Source: Demequina capsici
GTDB lineage: Bacteria > Actinomycetota > Actinomycetes > Actinomycetales > Demequinaceae
Assembly (NCBI RefSeq): GCF_032102965.1
Contig: NZ_CP134880.1
Location: forward strand, 1,116,001 to 1,180,000
Length of the DNA stretch: 64,000 bases
Reading direction: 5' to 3'
A program made the translations under genes and the position numbers. The notes below the pieces were generated by a model that did no database searches, was not told where the DNA came from, and saw only the letters and a program-made list of their open reading frames with translations. Positions 24,277 through 34,180 of this stretch are shown piece after piece (position 1 is the first letter of the stretch; every line of letters begins with the position of its first letter).

Positions 24277-25212
24277 ATGGACCTTCGCAGTCTTGATATG
24301 AACCTGCTGCTGCCGCTTCATGCGCTGCTGGAGGAGAGGAGCGTCTCCCGCGCCGCGGAACGCCTGAGCCTCAGCCAGCCCGCGCTGTCCGCCTCGCTCG
24401 CCAAGCTGCGCCGACTGTTCGGCGACGAGCTGCTCGTGCGGCACGGCAACTCCTACGAGCTCAGCCCGCTCGCAGTCTCGCTCCGGGAGCGGACGTGGGT
24501 CGCGGTGCAGACCATGGAACGGCTGTTCTCCGCAGAGGCCGAGTTCGAGCCTTCCACGTCGGACCGCGACTTCCGGATACTCGGAGCTGACTACGCGTTC
24601 AGGATGGCCGGTCGCGAGCTCGCGATGGCGGTGTCCGCGGTCGCGCCGCGAGTCAGGCTGACCTTCGAGACGCTCTCCCGCGAGACCATGGAGGCGGCGC
24701 CCGAGTCGCTGCGGGACTGCGACGGCATGATCCTCCCGCACGGGTTCATCAGCTCCGACCGCTACATGGACCTGCTGGACGACCGCTGGGTGGTGGTGGC
24801 CGCGCGGGACAACCCCGATCTGGGGGACGAGCTCACGGTGGACGATCTGGCGACGCTGCCGTGGGTGCTCGCGATGAGCCGCACGACGCAGTTCACGCCG
24901 GCCATACGGCAGATGCAGACGCTGGGGATCGAGCCGCTGGTGGAGGTCGTCACGCCGAGCTTCGTCACGCTTCCGGCGCTCGTCTCCGGGACTCGCCGCC
25001 TCGGGCTGCTGCAGGAACGGCTCGCTCTGGCAGTGCAGGGTCTTCACGGTCTTCGCGTGCTGGAGTTCCCGGTGCCGATCGCTCCGATCAAGGATGCGTT
25101 CTGGTGGAACGGCATGTACGACGCCGATCCCGGCCACGTGTGGCTGAGAGGCATGCTCGCACAGGTCGCCGAGTCGATGGCAGGCGAGGTGGACGGTCGC
25201 GCCGAGGCGTGA
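24277..25212 (+). CDS. LysR-family transcriptional regulator
   Basis: 311 residues. The N-terminal winged helix-turn-helix is clear (RAAERLSLSQPALSASLAKL, residues ~25-44), followed by a two-lobed effector domain from ~90. The segment MNLLLPLHALLEERSVSRAA resembles the NodD/nahR-type subgroup that senses aromatic or phenolic inducers. It is divergent from the cyclase-monooxygenase-FAH-MFS operon and most likely activates it in response to a pathway metabolite. Confidence 0.92.
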   Translation: MDLRSLDMNLLLPLHALLEERSVSRAAERLSLSQPALSASLAKLRRLFGDELLVRHGNSYELSPLAVSLRERTWVAVQTMERLFSAEAEFEPSTSDRDFRILGADYAFRMAGRELAMAVSAVAPRVRLTFETLSRETMEAAPESLRDCDGMILPHGFISSDRYMDLLDDRWVVVAARDNPDLGDELTVDDLATLPWVLAMSRTTQFTPAIRQMQTLGIEPLVEVVTPSFVTLPALVSGTRRLGLLQERLALAVQGLHGLRVLEFPVPIAPIKDAFWWNGMYDADPGHVWLRGMLAQVAESMAGEVDGRAEA

Positions 25213-25295
25213 CGGTCGGGTCGTGCGTCGGCGACGGCTGAGCGCTGGCCGTCGCTCGAGCCGTCCCCGACGTGAGTGCTGCGGCTGGGAGGAGA

Positions 25296-26312
25296 TCAGC
25301 CTCGGCCCTGGATGGCGTAGGGGTTGAGCAGCACGTCCTTGATCTCGTCCGGCACGCCCTCCTCGGTGGCGGACGGGCCGTCGGCGGCGGGGAACGACTC
25401 GGTCATCGACATCGGCATCTGGCTGTTGCGATAGAAGTTGTTGGAGCCGAGGGACGGCTTCCAGGTCTGGACCTCCCAGTCGGGCACGTAGTTGCGGTAG
25501 CCGCCGGTGTTGACCTCGATGCGCAGGTGCGACGGCTCGCGGAAGTACAGGAAGTTCTGCTCGCCGATGCCGTGGATCGACGGGCCGTACTCGATGTCCG
25601 TGCCGTTCTCCATGAGCGCGTCGGCAGCATGGAGCAGGTCCTCGCGGGTGTCCACCCAGAAGGCGTAGTGGTTGACGCGACCGGCGCGGCTGGACCCGTC
25701 GAGCACGACGCCCAGGTCGTGAGACTTCTCGTTCGTGGTGATGACGGAGAAGACGGAGATCGGGGCCTCGTCGAGCACGGTGCGGGCCATGATGCGGAAG
25801 CCGAGGACGTCGCGGTACCAGGCGGCGAACGCGTCGACGTCGCTGGTGGCGATGGTCACGTGGTCCAGCTGGCGAGGGGCGCCGAGGTGTCGGCTGCGGC
25901 GCTGGGGGCGGTCGGGGTAGATCGAGGCCTTGGCGCCGGTGGCGTGGAAGTGCTCGACGTCCCAGTGGAGGGTCATGGGGTGGCCCCAGGGTCCGACGAA
26001 CTGGAAGGTCCTGCCTACGGCGTTCTCCTCGACCCAGGCGCCTTCGATGCCTGCGGCCTCCACGCGCCGGGCCGCCTCCTCGAGCGCCTCGGGGCTGGAG
26101 GTGCGCCACGCCATCGAGGCGAGCGACGGCTCAGGCCCTGGCTTCACGACCACGCTGTAGCGGTAGTAGTCGCCCCAGCAGCGCAGGTACACGTCGTCGC
26201 CGATGCGGTCGACGACCTCGAGGCCCACCTGCTGCTCGTAGAACGTGACGGAGGCCTCCACGTCGGGGGAGGTGATCGCCACGTAGGACAGGTGTGAGAG
26301 AAGCGAGATCAT
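25296..26312 (-). CDS. Extradiol ring-cleavage dioxygenase (VOC family)
   Basis: A 338-residue type I extradiol dioxygenase with two VOC repeats. Metal ligands fit LDHVTIATSD (His, ~148), VNHYAFWVD (His, ~212) and HLRIEVNTGG (Glu, ~268). It would cleave an ortho-dihydroxylated ring next to the hydroxyls using Fe(II) or Mn(II) and O2. The long C-terminal tail (WEVQTWKPSLGSNNFYRNSQ) is like homoprotocatechuate-type enzymes. I chose ATG 26312 with AAAGGA upstream. It is divergent from the alpha/beta hydrolase gene. Confidence 0.9.
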   Translation of the reverse strand: MISLLSHLSYVAITSPDVEASVTFYEQQVGLEVVDRIGDDVYLRCWGDYYRYSVVVKPGPEPSLASMAWRTSSPEALEEAARRVEAAGIEGAWVEENAVGRTFQFVGPWGHPMTLHWDVEHFHATGAKASIYPDRPQRRSRHLGAPRQLDHVTIATSDVDAFAAWYRDVLGFRIMARTVLDEAPISVFSVITTNEKSHDLGVVLDGSSRAGRVNHYAFWVDTREDLLHAADALMENGTDIEYGPSIHGIGEQNFLYFREPSHLRIEVNTGGYRNYVPDWEVQTWKPSLGSNNFYRNSQMPMSMTESFPAADGPSATEEGVPDEIKDVLLNPYAIQGRG

Positions 26313-26547
26313 CGTCGATCCTTTCCGGGGTACCCGGCGCCGTTGCCGGTTCAGGTCCACTATCGCCACGCCACGGATATCAGGGAATCCCTATCTGGGT
26401 ATGTCTTGCATCACTCATGCTGATACTCGGCGGCCGGTGAGGCATCGCTCGCGCTGATAGTTCGCATCGACAGATTCGACTGTGCTGATGGACCTGTGGT
26501 TCCTAGGGTGAAGCCGTACGCAACGGCGCGAACCGGCTGGAGTCCCC
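26313..26547. promoter_or_regulatory. Divergent control region with repeats
   Basis: Holds the palindrome AGGGAATCCCT at 26382-26392, within ATATCAGGGAATCCCTATCT, and three GCTGATA/G repeats at 26419, 26453 and 26484, spaced 34 and 31 bases (about three helical turns). It is a likely binding region for the LysR or another regulator controlling the dioxygenase and the hydrolase. Confidence 0.45.
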
Positions 26548-27726
26548 ATGTTCATGTACTTCCCGACCAACTATGTGTGGAGCATGGCGGCGGTGGCCGC
26601 GCTCAACAACGGTGGCCTGATCGACGAGGTGGACCGGGCCTGCAAACCCGTGCTGGAGGCCTCCCGCAACGGTGACGACGTGGGAACCGAACTGCTGTAC
26701 GCCTCGTGGGCGGCGGTCGCCGACCGGTTGGTCGCCTCGGCCAAGGACGACGAGGCACGGGGCCGACGCATCGGTGCCGGCGACAAGTACTACCGGGCCA
26801 GCCTCTACGTCTCCCAGGCCGAACGCCTCCAGTCGCCCGAGTGGGAGGGGCGCAAGGCGGCGTATCAGCGCTCGATCGACCTGCTGCTCAAGCACGTCGA
26901 GCTCGCGGGCGCCCGCTTCGAGACTGTGGAGATCCCGTACGGCGAGGCAAGCCTGCCGGGCTACCTCCTGCACGCCGACCCCGACGTCGTCGTCCCTGGT
27001 ACCAAGCCGCCCGTCGTCATCCAGTGGAACGGCCTCGACTCCACCAAGGAGATGATGTACTACTCGCAGTTCCCGCAGATGCTCGCCCGACGCGGCATCT
27101 CGACCCTCATGGTCGACACCCCAGGATCCGGGGAGGCGCTGCGCATGCGCGGGCTCACCGCGCGCTACGACACCGAGGTGTGGGCCGCAGCGTGCATGGA
27201 CTACCTGGAGACCAGGGACGACGTCGACGCGAGCCGGGCGGGCATCGTCGGCTGGTCGCTCGGCGGCTACTACGCGCCGCGTGCGGCTGCGTTCGAGAAG
27301 CGCCTCACGTTCGTCGTCGCCTGGGGAGCCAACCACGATTGGGCCGCCGTGCAGCGTCGGCGGGTGGATCGGGAAGGCGAGAATCCCGTCCCGCACTACT
27401 GGAAGCACGTGTTCTGGGTCTGGAACGCGAGCGACCTCGACGACTTCATGGAGCGCACCCAGCACATGCACCTCGACGGAGTCGTCGAGCGGATCGCCGT
27501 GCCGTTCCTCATCACCCACGGCGCGAACGATCGGCAGATCCCCGTCGACATGGCTCACCGCTCCTACGAGCAGGCCGTGAACAGCCCCAAGCGCGAGCTC
27601 AAGATCTTCGACGACCCCGAGGGCGGCACCGAGCACATCTCGATCGACCACATGGCCTACGTCGCGGCCTTCATCGCCGACTGGATCGCGGAGGTGGTCC
27701 CGGACATCGACGCGGCGCTACTGTGA
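26548..27726 (+). CDS. Alpha/beta hydrolase, 2,6-dihydroxypseudooxynicotine hydrolase-like
   Basis: 392 residues with an N-terminal helical cap (~1-130) and an alpha/beta-hydrolase domain. The catalytic triad is visible: Ser in GWSLGG near 236, Asp in THGANDRQIP near 329, His in EHISIDHM near 361. The oxyanion region is VVIQWNGLDSTKE near 155. The layout fits the FrsA/DUF1100 group that includes the C-C hydrolase for 2,6-dihydroxypseudooxynicotine. Next to an extradiol dioxygenase it may split the meta-cleavage product. Its last 9 bases overlap the convergent GGDEF gene. Confidence 0.87.
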   Translation: MFMYFPTNYVWSMAAVAALNNGGLIDEVDRACKPVLEASRNGDDVGTELLYASWAAVADRLVASAKDDEARGRRIGAGDKYYRASLYVSQAERLQSPEWEGRKAAYQRSIDLLLKHVELAGARFETVEIPYGEASLPGYLLHADPDVVVPGTKPPVVIQWNGLDSTKEMMYYSQFPQMLARRGISTLMVDTPGSGEALRMRGLTARYDTEVWAAACMDYLETRDDVDASRAGIVGWSLGGYYAPRAAAFEKRLTFVVAWGANHDWAAVQRRRVDREGENPVPHYWKHVFWVWNASDLDDFMERTQHMHLDGVVERIAVPFLITHGANDRQIPVDMAHRSYEQAVNSPKRELKIFDDPEGGTEHISIDHMAYVAAFIADWIAEVVPDIDAALL

Positions 27727-29853
27727 CCCGTCCTCGACGGTGAGCGGTGAGGAGCGGTTCAGCGTGACGGGGATCGCCGTGATGGGTCCCGGCCGCGCCA
27801 GCAGGTAGCCCTGCCCGAAGGAGCACGACGTCGCCTTCAGCTCGTCCAGCTGATGCGGGGTCTCGATGCCCTCCGCCACGATCGTGAGGTGGAGCGTCTG
27901 TGCGAGCCCGATGATCGCACGCAGGAAGGCGCCGTCGCCCTCATCCGATCCCACCGGGCTGACGAATGCCTGGTCGATCTTGATCATGTCGACCGGCAGC
28001 TGGCGAAGCCGGTTGAGGGACGAGTAGCCGGTGCCGAAGTCGTCGATCGCGACGCGCACGCCGTGCGATCGCAGCGCGCCGAGCGTGGTGCGGCTGCGCT
28101 CCTCCAGCAGCAGGCCCTCGGTCACCTCGAGCACCAGGTCGCGTGGCTCCAAGCCCTGGTCGCGCAGCACCGTCATCGCGAAGTCAGGGAAGGTGTCGTC
28201 CTCGAGCTGGAGCGGGGACACGTTCACGGCCGCATACGCGTCGCCTCCCGTGTGCTCGCGCCACTGCGCGAGCTCGGCGCACGCTCGGACCAGCACCTGC
28301 CGACCGAGCTCGTGGATCAGTCCTGCCTGCTCCGCGACCGGGATGAAGATCGAGGGCGGGACGGTGCCCAGCTCCGGGTCGTGCCAGCGTGCGAGCGCCT
28401 CGATGCCCGCGGTCGCACCCGAGTGGAGCTCCACGATCGGCTGGAACTCGAGCGTGATGGCACCGGTGGCGACGGCGAGCTGCAGCGCCTCGGCGAGCCG
28501 GAACTGCTCCACCGCGCCCTCGTGCATGCTGGGCTCGTAGACGGCGTGACGTCCCCGGCCGCGCGCCTTGGCCTGGTACATCGCCAGGTCCGCGTTGCGC
28601 AGCAAGGTGCCGGCTGTCTCGTCAGCGCAGGCGACGGCGATGCCGATGCTTGCCCCGACGATGACCGTGCCACCGCTGAATGCGATCGGCGCCCCATGGA
28701 GGGAGTCGAGGATCCTGTCGGCCAGAGCGGACGCCTCCTCGACGGTCGCGTCCCGCAGCACCAGCCCGAACTCGTCCCCGCCCAGGCGTGCCGCGACGTC
28801 GCGCTCCCTCGCGCAGGACCGGATGCGGCCCGCGGCGGCGATGATGACCTCGTCGCCCGTCGCGTGACCGAAGCTGTCGTTCACGGTCTTGAAGTTGTCG
28901 AGGTCCACGAACAGCACGACGGTGCCACGGCCCTCCCGGGTCGGCGCGGCGAGCGCCTCGTCGACGCTCTCGCGGAAGCGGCTCCTGTTCGGCAGGCCTG
29001 TCAACGAGTCGTGGTACGCGTCGTGGCCCAGCTGAGCCTCGAGGTCCTTCTCCTGGGAGACGTCCACCAGCACACCCTGGATCGTCGGCGTGCCCGCGTG
29101 GTCGTAGAGGACCACCGCGTCGTCGCGGACCCACAGCGACGAGCCGTCGCGGCGGAACATGCGGTAGGTGTCGGATCGCCGTTCCGTCGAGGACCCGTCG
29201 GCGAGCATGAGGTGCTCGCCCGCGATGAGACCTTCGCGGGCCGCGGGGTCCACCTGGCGCCACCACAGGCCTGGGTCCGACATCCACTCCTGCGCCGTGA
29301 AGCCCAGCATCGTCTCGATCTGGGGGCTCACGTAGTGCCAACGGCCGAACGCGCCTGGCGCAGCGGAGTACACGACGGCGGGCACCCGCTCGACGAGCAC
29401 GCGGTATCGCTCCTCGGCGGCCCTCAGATCGCTCACCAGGCGCTTGCGCTCGGTGATGTCCATCGCGATGCCGATCTCGTAGGCGGGGCTGCCGTCCGCC
29501 TGGCGCACGAGCGAGACGGTGAGCGCCACCCAGATCCAGCCACCGTCCTTGCGGCGGAACCGCTTCTCCATCTCGAAGCTGTCGATCTCCCCGGCGGCGA
29601 GCCGACGGGAGAGCTCGAGGTTGACCGGGATGTCGTCAGGATGCGTGTAGTCGGACCATGACAGCGTGGCGAACTCCTCGGGCGTGTACCCGAGCATGCG
29701 ATGCAGCGCGCCGTTGGTCATGCTGGTGCGCCCCACCGAGTCGACAAGGCCGATGCCGACGGGCGCGAGCTGCAGGATCATCTCGAGCTGCGCGACGCGC
29801 GCCGCGGGGTCGTCGACGCCCTGCAGGGCGGACCCGTTCTCCGTCTCGCTCAC
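27718..29853 (-). CDS. PAS-PAS-GGDEF-EAL protein (cyclic di-GMP turnover)
   Basis: 711 residues, soluble. Two PAS sensor domains at ~22-140 and ~150-270 (the second with a PAC motif), a diguanylate cyclase domain at ~280-440 with intact GGDEF in RLGGDEFGLVL, and a phosphodiesterase domain at ~455-695 with intact EAL in IEALARW and DDFGTGYSSLNRLRQLP. Both catalytic motifs look functional, so the net activity cannot be told. No membrane helix. It lies near the chemoreceptor and HtrA genes. Confidence 0.94.
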   Translation of the reverse strand: MSETENGSALQGVDDPAARVAQLEMILQLAPVGIGLVDSVGRTSMTNGALHRMLGYTPEEFATLSWSDYTHPDDIPVNLELSRRLAAGEIDSFEMEKRFRRKDGGWIWVALTVSLVRQADGSPAYEIGIAMDITERKRLVSDLRAAEERYRVLVERVPAVVYSAAPGAFGRWHYVSPQIETMLGFTAQEWMSDPGLWWRQVDPAAREGLIAGEHLMLADGSSTERRSDTYRMFRRDGSSLWVRDDAVVLYDHAGTPTIQGVLVDVSQEKDLEAQLGHDAYHDSLTGLPNRSRFRESVDEALAAPTREGRGTVVLFVDLDNFKTVNDSFGHATGDEVIIAAAGRIRSCARERDVAARLGGDEFGLVLRDATVEEASALADRILDSLHGAPIAFSGGTVIVGASIGIAVACADETAGTLLRNADLAMYQAKARGRGRHAVYEPSMHEGAVEQFRLAEALQLAVATGAITLEFQPIVELHSGATAGIEALARWHDPELGTVPPSIFIPVAEQAGLIHELGRQVLVRACAELAQWREHTGGDAYAAVNVSPLQLEDDTFPDFAMTVLRDQGLEPRDLVLEVTEGLLLEERSRTTLGALRSHGVRVAIDDFGTGYSSLNRLRQLPVDMIKIDQAFVSPVGSDEGDGAFLRAIIGLAQTLHLTIVAEGIETPHQLDELKATSCSFGQGYLLARPGPITAIPVTLNRSSPLTVEDGSQ

Positions 29854-30090
29854 GCCTGCCCTCCTCAGCCCGAGACCTTGCGAGTCTCATCGTCCCGCGA
29901 GCGGCCGGAGTGAGAGTCTCCGGCCTCAAGGCATCATCCTCGCGTGGATCGCGCCGCGGAGCCTTCTATTCATGGGGAACTGCGTGCCGTGTCGGCCACG
30001 GGGATTCTTAGCAATCTCTGTGGTTCCTCCCGGGGTCCTCCCCGGTTCGAGGAGTGGATTAGGGGGAGAAGCTCAGCGAGGGAGATGACC
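29854..30090. other. Intergenic region between GGDEF and HtrA genes
   Basis: 237 bases without a gene. Contains hairpin GGCCGGAG/CTCCGGCC (29903-29925, 7-base loop) in the minus-strand leader and the short repeat CGGGGTCCTCCCCG near 30027. Promoters for both divergent genes should be here, but I cannot assign them. Confidence 0.45.
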
Positions 30091-31392
30091 ATGACCGCTC
30101 AGAACATGCACCACGACGACGGTGCGCAGACGGGCTACCTGACGATCGCGCTGGTGCCCGAGGCGCGGCACTCCCGGCGCCGGAAGGTGATAGGGAGCGC
30201 CGTCGGCGCCGCAGCCGTGTCCGCGCTCGCCATCACCGGCCTGGTCGTCGGCGCGAACGGAGAATCGACGACGGCGCTGTCCAGCGGCTCGTCCGCGCAG
30301 ACGGCGAACCTGCCGAGCCTCGGCGACTCGTCGTCCGGCGCTTCGGGCGGCACCTACGCCGGTCCGCGCGGAGGGTATGGCGGCACCGGGACCTGGCCCG
30401 GCAGCGATTCCGGATCGTCCAGCTCGACCGCGTCGGTGCAACAGGATGCGACGACCGCGAGCAGCTCCGAGTCCACCGGCATCGTCCTGATCGACACCGT
30501 GCTCGGATACGACCAGGCACAGGCCGCCGGCACCGGCATGATCCTCACCTCCGACGGCCTGGTGCTCACCAACAACCACGTGATCGACGGCGCGACCGAG
30601 ATCACCGTCACCGATGCGTCGACCGGCAAGACGTACACCGCCACGGTCGTCGGCACCGACGCCACCTCCGACGTCGCGCTGCTGCAGCTCCAGGACGCCT
30701 CCGGCCTGACGACCGTGACGCTCGACAACGAGGGCGACCCCGCCGTCGCCGACGATGTGACCGCAGTGGGCAACGCCTCCGGCGGGGGAGTGCTGATGGC
30801 GGCCGACGGCACCGTGACCTCCGTCAACTCGTCCGTGACGACGTCCTCCGAGTACTGGGTGTCAGGCGAGACGCTCACCGGCATGATCGAGTTCCAGGCC
30901 GACGTGGTCTCCGGCGATTCGGGCGGCGCGCTGCTCGACTCCCAGGGCGAGGTGGTCGGCATGACCACCGCCGCATCCACCGGCAGCGCCACGGTCACCG
31001 CATACGCGATCCCGATCGAGGACGCGATGTCGATCGTCGACCAGATCCTCGCCGGCGACGCGTCCGGCGACGTCACGCTCGGATACCCTGCGTTCCTCGG
31101 CGTCGGCATCGCGAGCGACGCGACCATGGCGCTCATGCCCGGCGGCTCCGGTTCGAGCACCGCAGGAGCACAGATCGCGTACGTCTACGACGGCACCCCC
31201 GCAGCCAGCGCCGGACTCGTGGCGGGCGACGTCATCACGGCGATCGACGGTACAGCCATCACGAGTGGAGACCAGCTGTCCACCCTCATCGCCGAGCACA
31301 GCCCCGGTGACTCCGTGACACTCACGTGGACCGATACGAGCGGCGTCGCTCAGACCGCGACCGTGACGCTCGCCTCCGGACCCGCTGCCTGA
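30091..31392 (+). CDS. HtrA/DegP-like membrane-anchored serine protease with PDZ domain
   Basis: 433 residues. One membrane helix at ~33-55 after a basic stretch (RHSRRRK), then a Ser/Gly/Thr-rich linker to ~130, then a trypsin-like protease domain with His in TNNHVIDGA, Asp in ATSDVALLQL and Ser in SGDSGGALL, and a C-terminal PDZ domain (~340-430, VYDGTPAASAGLVAGDVITA). It should act outside the membrane in envelope protein quality control. ATG 30085 is also in frame but sits too close to the GAGGGAG site. Confidence 0.92.
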   Translation: MTAQNMHHDDGAQTGYLTIALVPEARHSRRRKVIGSAVGAAAVSALAITGLVVGANGESTTALSSGSSAQTANLPSLGDSSSGASGGTYAGPRGGYGGTGTWPGSDSGSSSSTASVQQDATTASSSESTGIVLIDTVLGYDQAQAAGTGMILTSDGLVLTNNHVIDGATEITVTDASTGKTYTATVVGTDATSDVALLQLQDASGLTTVTLDNEGDPAVADDVTAVGNASGGGVLMAADGTVTSVNSSVTTSSEYWVSGETLTGMIEFQADVVSGDSGGALLDSQGEVVGMTTAASTGSATVTAYAIPIEDAMSIVDQILAGDASGDVTLGYPAFLGVGIASDATMALMPGGSGSSTAGAQIAYVYDGTPAASAGLVAGDVITAIDGTAITSGDQLSTLIAEHSPGDSVTLTWTDTSGVAQTATVTLASGPAA

Positions 31393-31409
31393 CGCAGGAA
31401 GCGCCACAG

Positions 31410-31447
31410 ACGGCGCCTGCCACCCCCTCGGGAGCGGCAGGCGCCGT
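31410..31447. terminator. Bidirectional terminator
   Basis: ACGGCGCCTGCC (31410-31421) pairs perfectly with GGCAGGCGCCGT (31436-31447) between the convergent HtrA and chemoreceptor genes. The 12-bp stem and 14-base loop are typical of GC-rich terminators without a long U-tract. Confidence 0.75.
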
Positions 31448-31467
31448 CGTGTGCAGCGCACGCGTCG

Positions 31468-33075
31468 TCAGACGACGAACTTGTCCAGCTCGGAACGGAG
31501 CTCCTCGGCCATGGTGCGCACCGACTCGACCGACCCTGTCATGCGGTTCACCACCTCGACCGAGTTCGCGACGCCGGTCGCGACCCTGTTGATGTTGGAC
31601 GACACCTCGCCGGAGCTGTCCGCGGCATCCGCCACCCCGCGCGACATCTCGTTCGTGGTGGCCGTCTGCTCCTCGACCGCCGAGGCGATCGTCATCTGGT
31701 AGTCGTTGATCTGAGCGATGATCTCGGTGATCCGGTCGATCGCCTCCACCGCCACGGTCGTGTCCGCCTGGATCGCCTCGACCCGGAGCGAGATGTCCTC
31801 GGTAGCCTTCGCGGTCTCCTGCGCGAGCTCCTTGACCTCGCCGGCGACCACGGCGAAGCCCTTGCCCGCCTCACCGGCACGGGCCGCCTCGATGGTGGCG
31901 TTGAGCGCGAGCAGGTTGGTCTGCTCCGCGATCTGGGTGATGAGCTTCACCACGTTGCCGATCTCGCGGCTCGACTCGCCCAGCCTGGAGACGCTGGCGT
32001 TGGTCGCGGCGGCGACGTCCGTGGCCTGGGCGGCGACCTGGGCGGCCTCGTTCGCGTTCTGCGAGATCTCGCGGATCGAGGCGTCCATCTGCTCGGCGCC
32101 CGACGCAACCGTCTGGACGTTCAGCGACACATGCTCGGACGCCTCCGCGACGCGGCCCGCCTGGGAGCTCGCCTCCGAGGACTCGCGTGCGACCTCGGCG
32201 CTGGCCGCGGTGAGGTCCTCGGCCGCCTGCGCGAGCGACGTCGCGCTGCGGTCCACGCCGGACAGGGTCGCCCGCAGCGAGGCCTGGGCGGTGGCGAGAG
32301 CACGAGACATCTGCCCCAGCTCATCCCTGGTGTCGACGGCGGCGTCGGCGGTGAGGTCTCCGCCCGCCATCGTCTCGAGAGCGGTGACGCATCGGCGCAC
32401 CGGGCGCACGATCGACTGCACGAGCACGATCCCGATCAGCACCGCGAGCACCAGAGCCGCCGCGGCGACCACGAGCTGCACGAGGGTCGCGGTGTGGGCT
32501 GTCGCCGTGGCTGTCGCCTCGGTCGCGGTCACGTGGTCGGCCACGAGCGCATCGAGCGCCTCGGTGGCGTTGAGCAGGTTCTCCCACGAGGTCCACAGCT
32601 CGTTGTAGAGCATGTCGTACGCCTGAGCGACGGCCGTGGGAGACCCGTCGTCGAGCAGAGCCAGGTATGCGTCGTTGTCATCCGTGAACACCTGCCATGC
32701 CGCCTGCAGAGACTGGAACGCCGCGGCCTCGTCGCCCTCCCACGGCATGCTCGCGAGCTGCGTCATGGTCTGATCCGCGGTGTCGATCGCGGCGAGGGTG
32801 CCCACCGCGTTGTCCGACGTGAGGCCCTGATCCTCGCCCGCGTTCGCGGCTGCGGACATGTAGGCCTGCCAGCCGTTGATCTCCGCGTCGTGGTAGCGCA
32901 TGTCCTGGATGCCCGCGCGTGCGTGCTGCATCCCGCTCACCATCTGCTGAGCGGTCTGCTGGGACCGCGAGGACGCGATCCCCGTGGCCGCGAGAGCCAG
33001 CATCAGGGCGCCGAGCACCGCGAGCGCGACGGTGATGCGCGCGCCGACCTTGAGACGTGACACGAGGGTGATCAT
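31468..33075 (-). CDS. Methyl-accepting chemotaxis protein
   Basis: 535 residues. Membrane helix at ~12-33, a helical extracytoplasmic sensing domain to ~190, a second membrane helix at ~195-217, a HAMP domain ([20 protein letters not shown]) and a long signalling domain. The hairpin tip reads [20 protein letters not shown], close to the consensus. It implies that the organism is motile or uses chemosensory signalling; no che genes are in the window. Confidence 0.95.
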   Translation of the reverse strand: MITLVSRLKVGARITVALAVLGALMLALAATGIASSRSQQTAQQMVSGMQHARAGIQDMRYHDAEINGWQAYMSAAANAGEDQGLTSDNAVGTLAAIDTADQTMTQLASMPWEGDEAAAFQSLQAAWQVFTDDNDAYLALLDDGSPTAVAQAYDMLYNELWTSWENLLNATEALDALVADHVTATEATATATAHTATLVQLVVAAAALVLAVLIGIVLVQSIVRPVRRCVTALETMAGGDLTADAAVDTRDELGQMSRALATAQASLRATLSGVDRSATSLAQAAEDLTAASAEVARESSEASSQAGRVAEASEHVSLNVQTVASGAEQMDASIREISQNANEAAQVAAQATDVAAATNASVSRLGESSREIGNVVKLITQIAEQTNLLALNATIEAARAGEAGKGFAVVAGEVKELAQETAKATEDISLRVEAIQADTTVAVEAIDRITEIIAQINDYQMTIASAVEEQTATTNEMSRGVADAADSSGEVSSNINRVATGVANSVEVVNRMTGSVESVRTMAEELRSELDKFVV

Positions 33076-33281
33076 GACTGGGGTGCTCCTTCTCCGGGGC
33101 GCGCGGCTTGCGCAAGGTCGGATCTCACCCGGTCATTCGACTGCGCAGGTGCGGATGTGAGGGATCGGCGGCGTGCGGCGGTGCGTCATCCCGCGAGCGG
33201 CGCGCTGCTGCGGACGGCGTTGCCGTCGCGCGACATTCCCAAGATCGGATATGTTCGGATCACGTCGAACCGGGGGGTCAC

Positions 33282-33674
33282 GTGGGGTGGGCAGTGGTGA
33301 ATCGCGACGGCAGCTGGCTCGTCGAGCGGCGGCGACGGTGGCCGCGCCTGAGCGCCTTGGCGCTCGTGTCCGCGTGGGCGCTGCTGGTGGTGGCGATGGG
33401 CGCGGCCGCCGCAGCGCACGCCATGCAAGGCACCACGTTCGCCACCGTGCTGATCTGGTCGATCGTGCTCCCGGTCGCAGGTGTCGTCGTGTATCTGTTC
33501 GGAGGCAGGGCCGCGTCGCGTCCTGTACGCGCGCTGCTCGCAGTCGACTCGGATCAGGAGGATGGTGCCGTGGTGTTGACGCTGGTCGACGCCGTCAACG
33601 AGCCCCACCGTCTGGTGGTCGACGAAGGGACCGCAGCGAGCCTGACCGACGCGTTCGGCGACGGCAGACGGTAG
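33282..33674 (+). CDS. Small membrane protein
   Basis: About 130 residues with two hydrophobic helices (LSALALVSAWALLVVAMGAA and TVLIWSIVLPVAGVVVYLFG) and a soluble C-terminus. Not recognised. GTG 33282 lies just after a GGGGGG stretch; GTG 33294 or 33297 are alternatives. The upstream 200 bases (33076-33281) hold nothing that I can identify. Confidence 0.6.
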   Translation: MGWAVVNRDGSWLVERRRRWPRLSALALVSAWALLVVAMGAAAAAHAMQGTTFATVLIWSIVLPVAGVVVYLFGGRAASRPVRALLAVDSDQEDGAVVLTLVDAVNEPHRLVVDEGTAASLTDAFGDGRR

Positions 33675-33687
33675 GTCGCACGCGACG

Positions 33688-33969
33688 TCACAGGTCGTGC
33701 GCGCGATCGCGGCGCAGCACCTCGTCGGGGCCCAGCGCCCTCACCAGCGCCGCGGTCTCCAGGTTCCTCAGGAAATGCCTGGCGCCTTGGAGTGCCCGCA
33801 GCAGTCCGAGAGCGAACAGGCCGAGCCCCAGGACCACTCCGATCGAGACGAGGTCGGGCCACACGAACATCGACACGATCGCCACCGCCGAGTACGCGAC
33901 GGGCGCTCCCACGAAGGCGAGGAGCAGGCCCTGGACGATCTCGTCGGCACCACGCTTCAGCTTGAACAT
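33688..33969 (-). CDS. Small two-helix membrane protein, paralogue A
   Basis: 93 residues. It starts KLKRGADEIVQGLLLAFVGA, then two membrane helices, then GARHFLRNLETAALVRALG and an Arg-rich tail. The same plan is repeated in the next gene (34181-34459), so the two are tandem paralogues. AAGGAG lies upstream of ATG 33969. Function unknown. Confidence 0.75.
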   Translation of the reverse strand: MFKLKRGADEIVQGLLLAFVGAPVAYSAVAIVSMFVWPDLVSIGVVLGLGLFALGLLRALQGARHFLRNLETAALVRALGPDEVLRRDRAHDL

Positions 33970-34180
33970 GCCGCACTCCTTACAGGCGGTCGGACGCCGT
34001 TGTCCGCTGCTCATTCCGATGCTAGCCAGGGTGCCGCCCCACCGCACGAGCGGGATCGGTGTCCCTGAGACGGCGCTCGCGGACCCGCGCCGTGGCGCAT
34101 CGAGCTCCATCGACGCACCTGGCAGAGAGGCACTCGTGCACGCCCGCGCGCTCGCACAGCGTCCGTGGGATTCGCGGAGG

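Noticed and set aside
29903..29925. A cyclic di-GMP riboswitch in the leader of the GGDEF-EAL gene
   Set aside because: Only a short 8-bp hairpin is visible; the conserved core of the known riboswitch classes is not seen.
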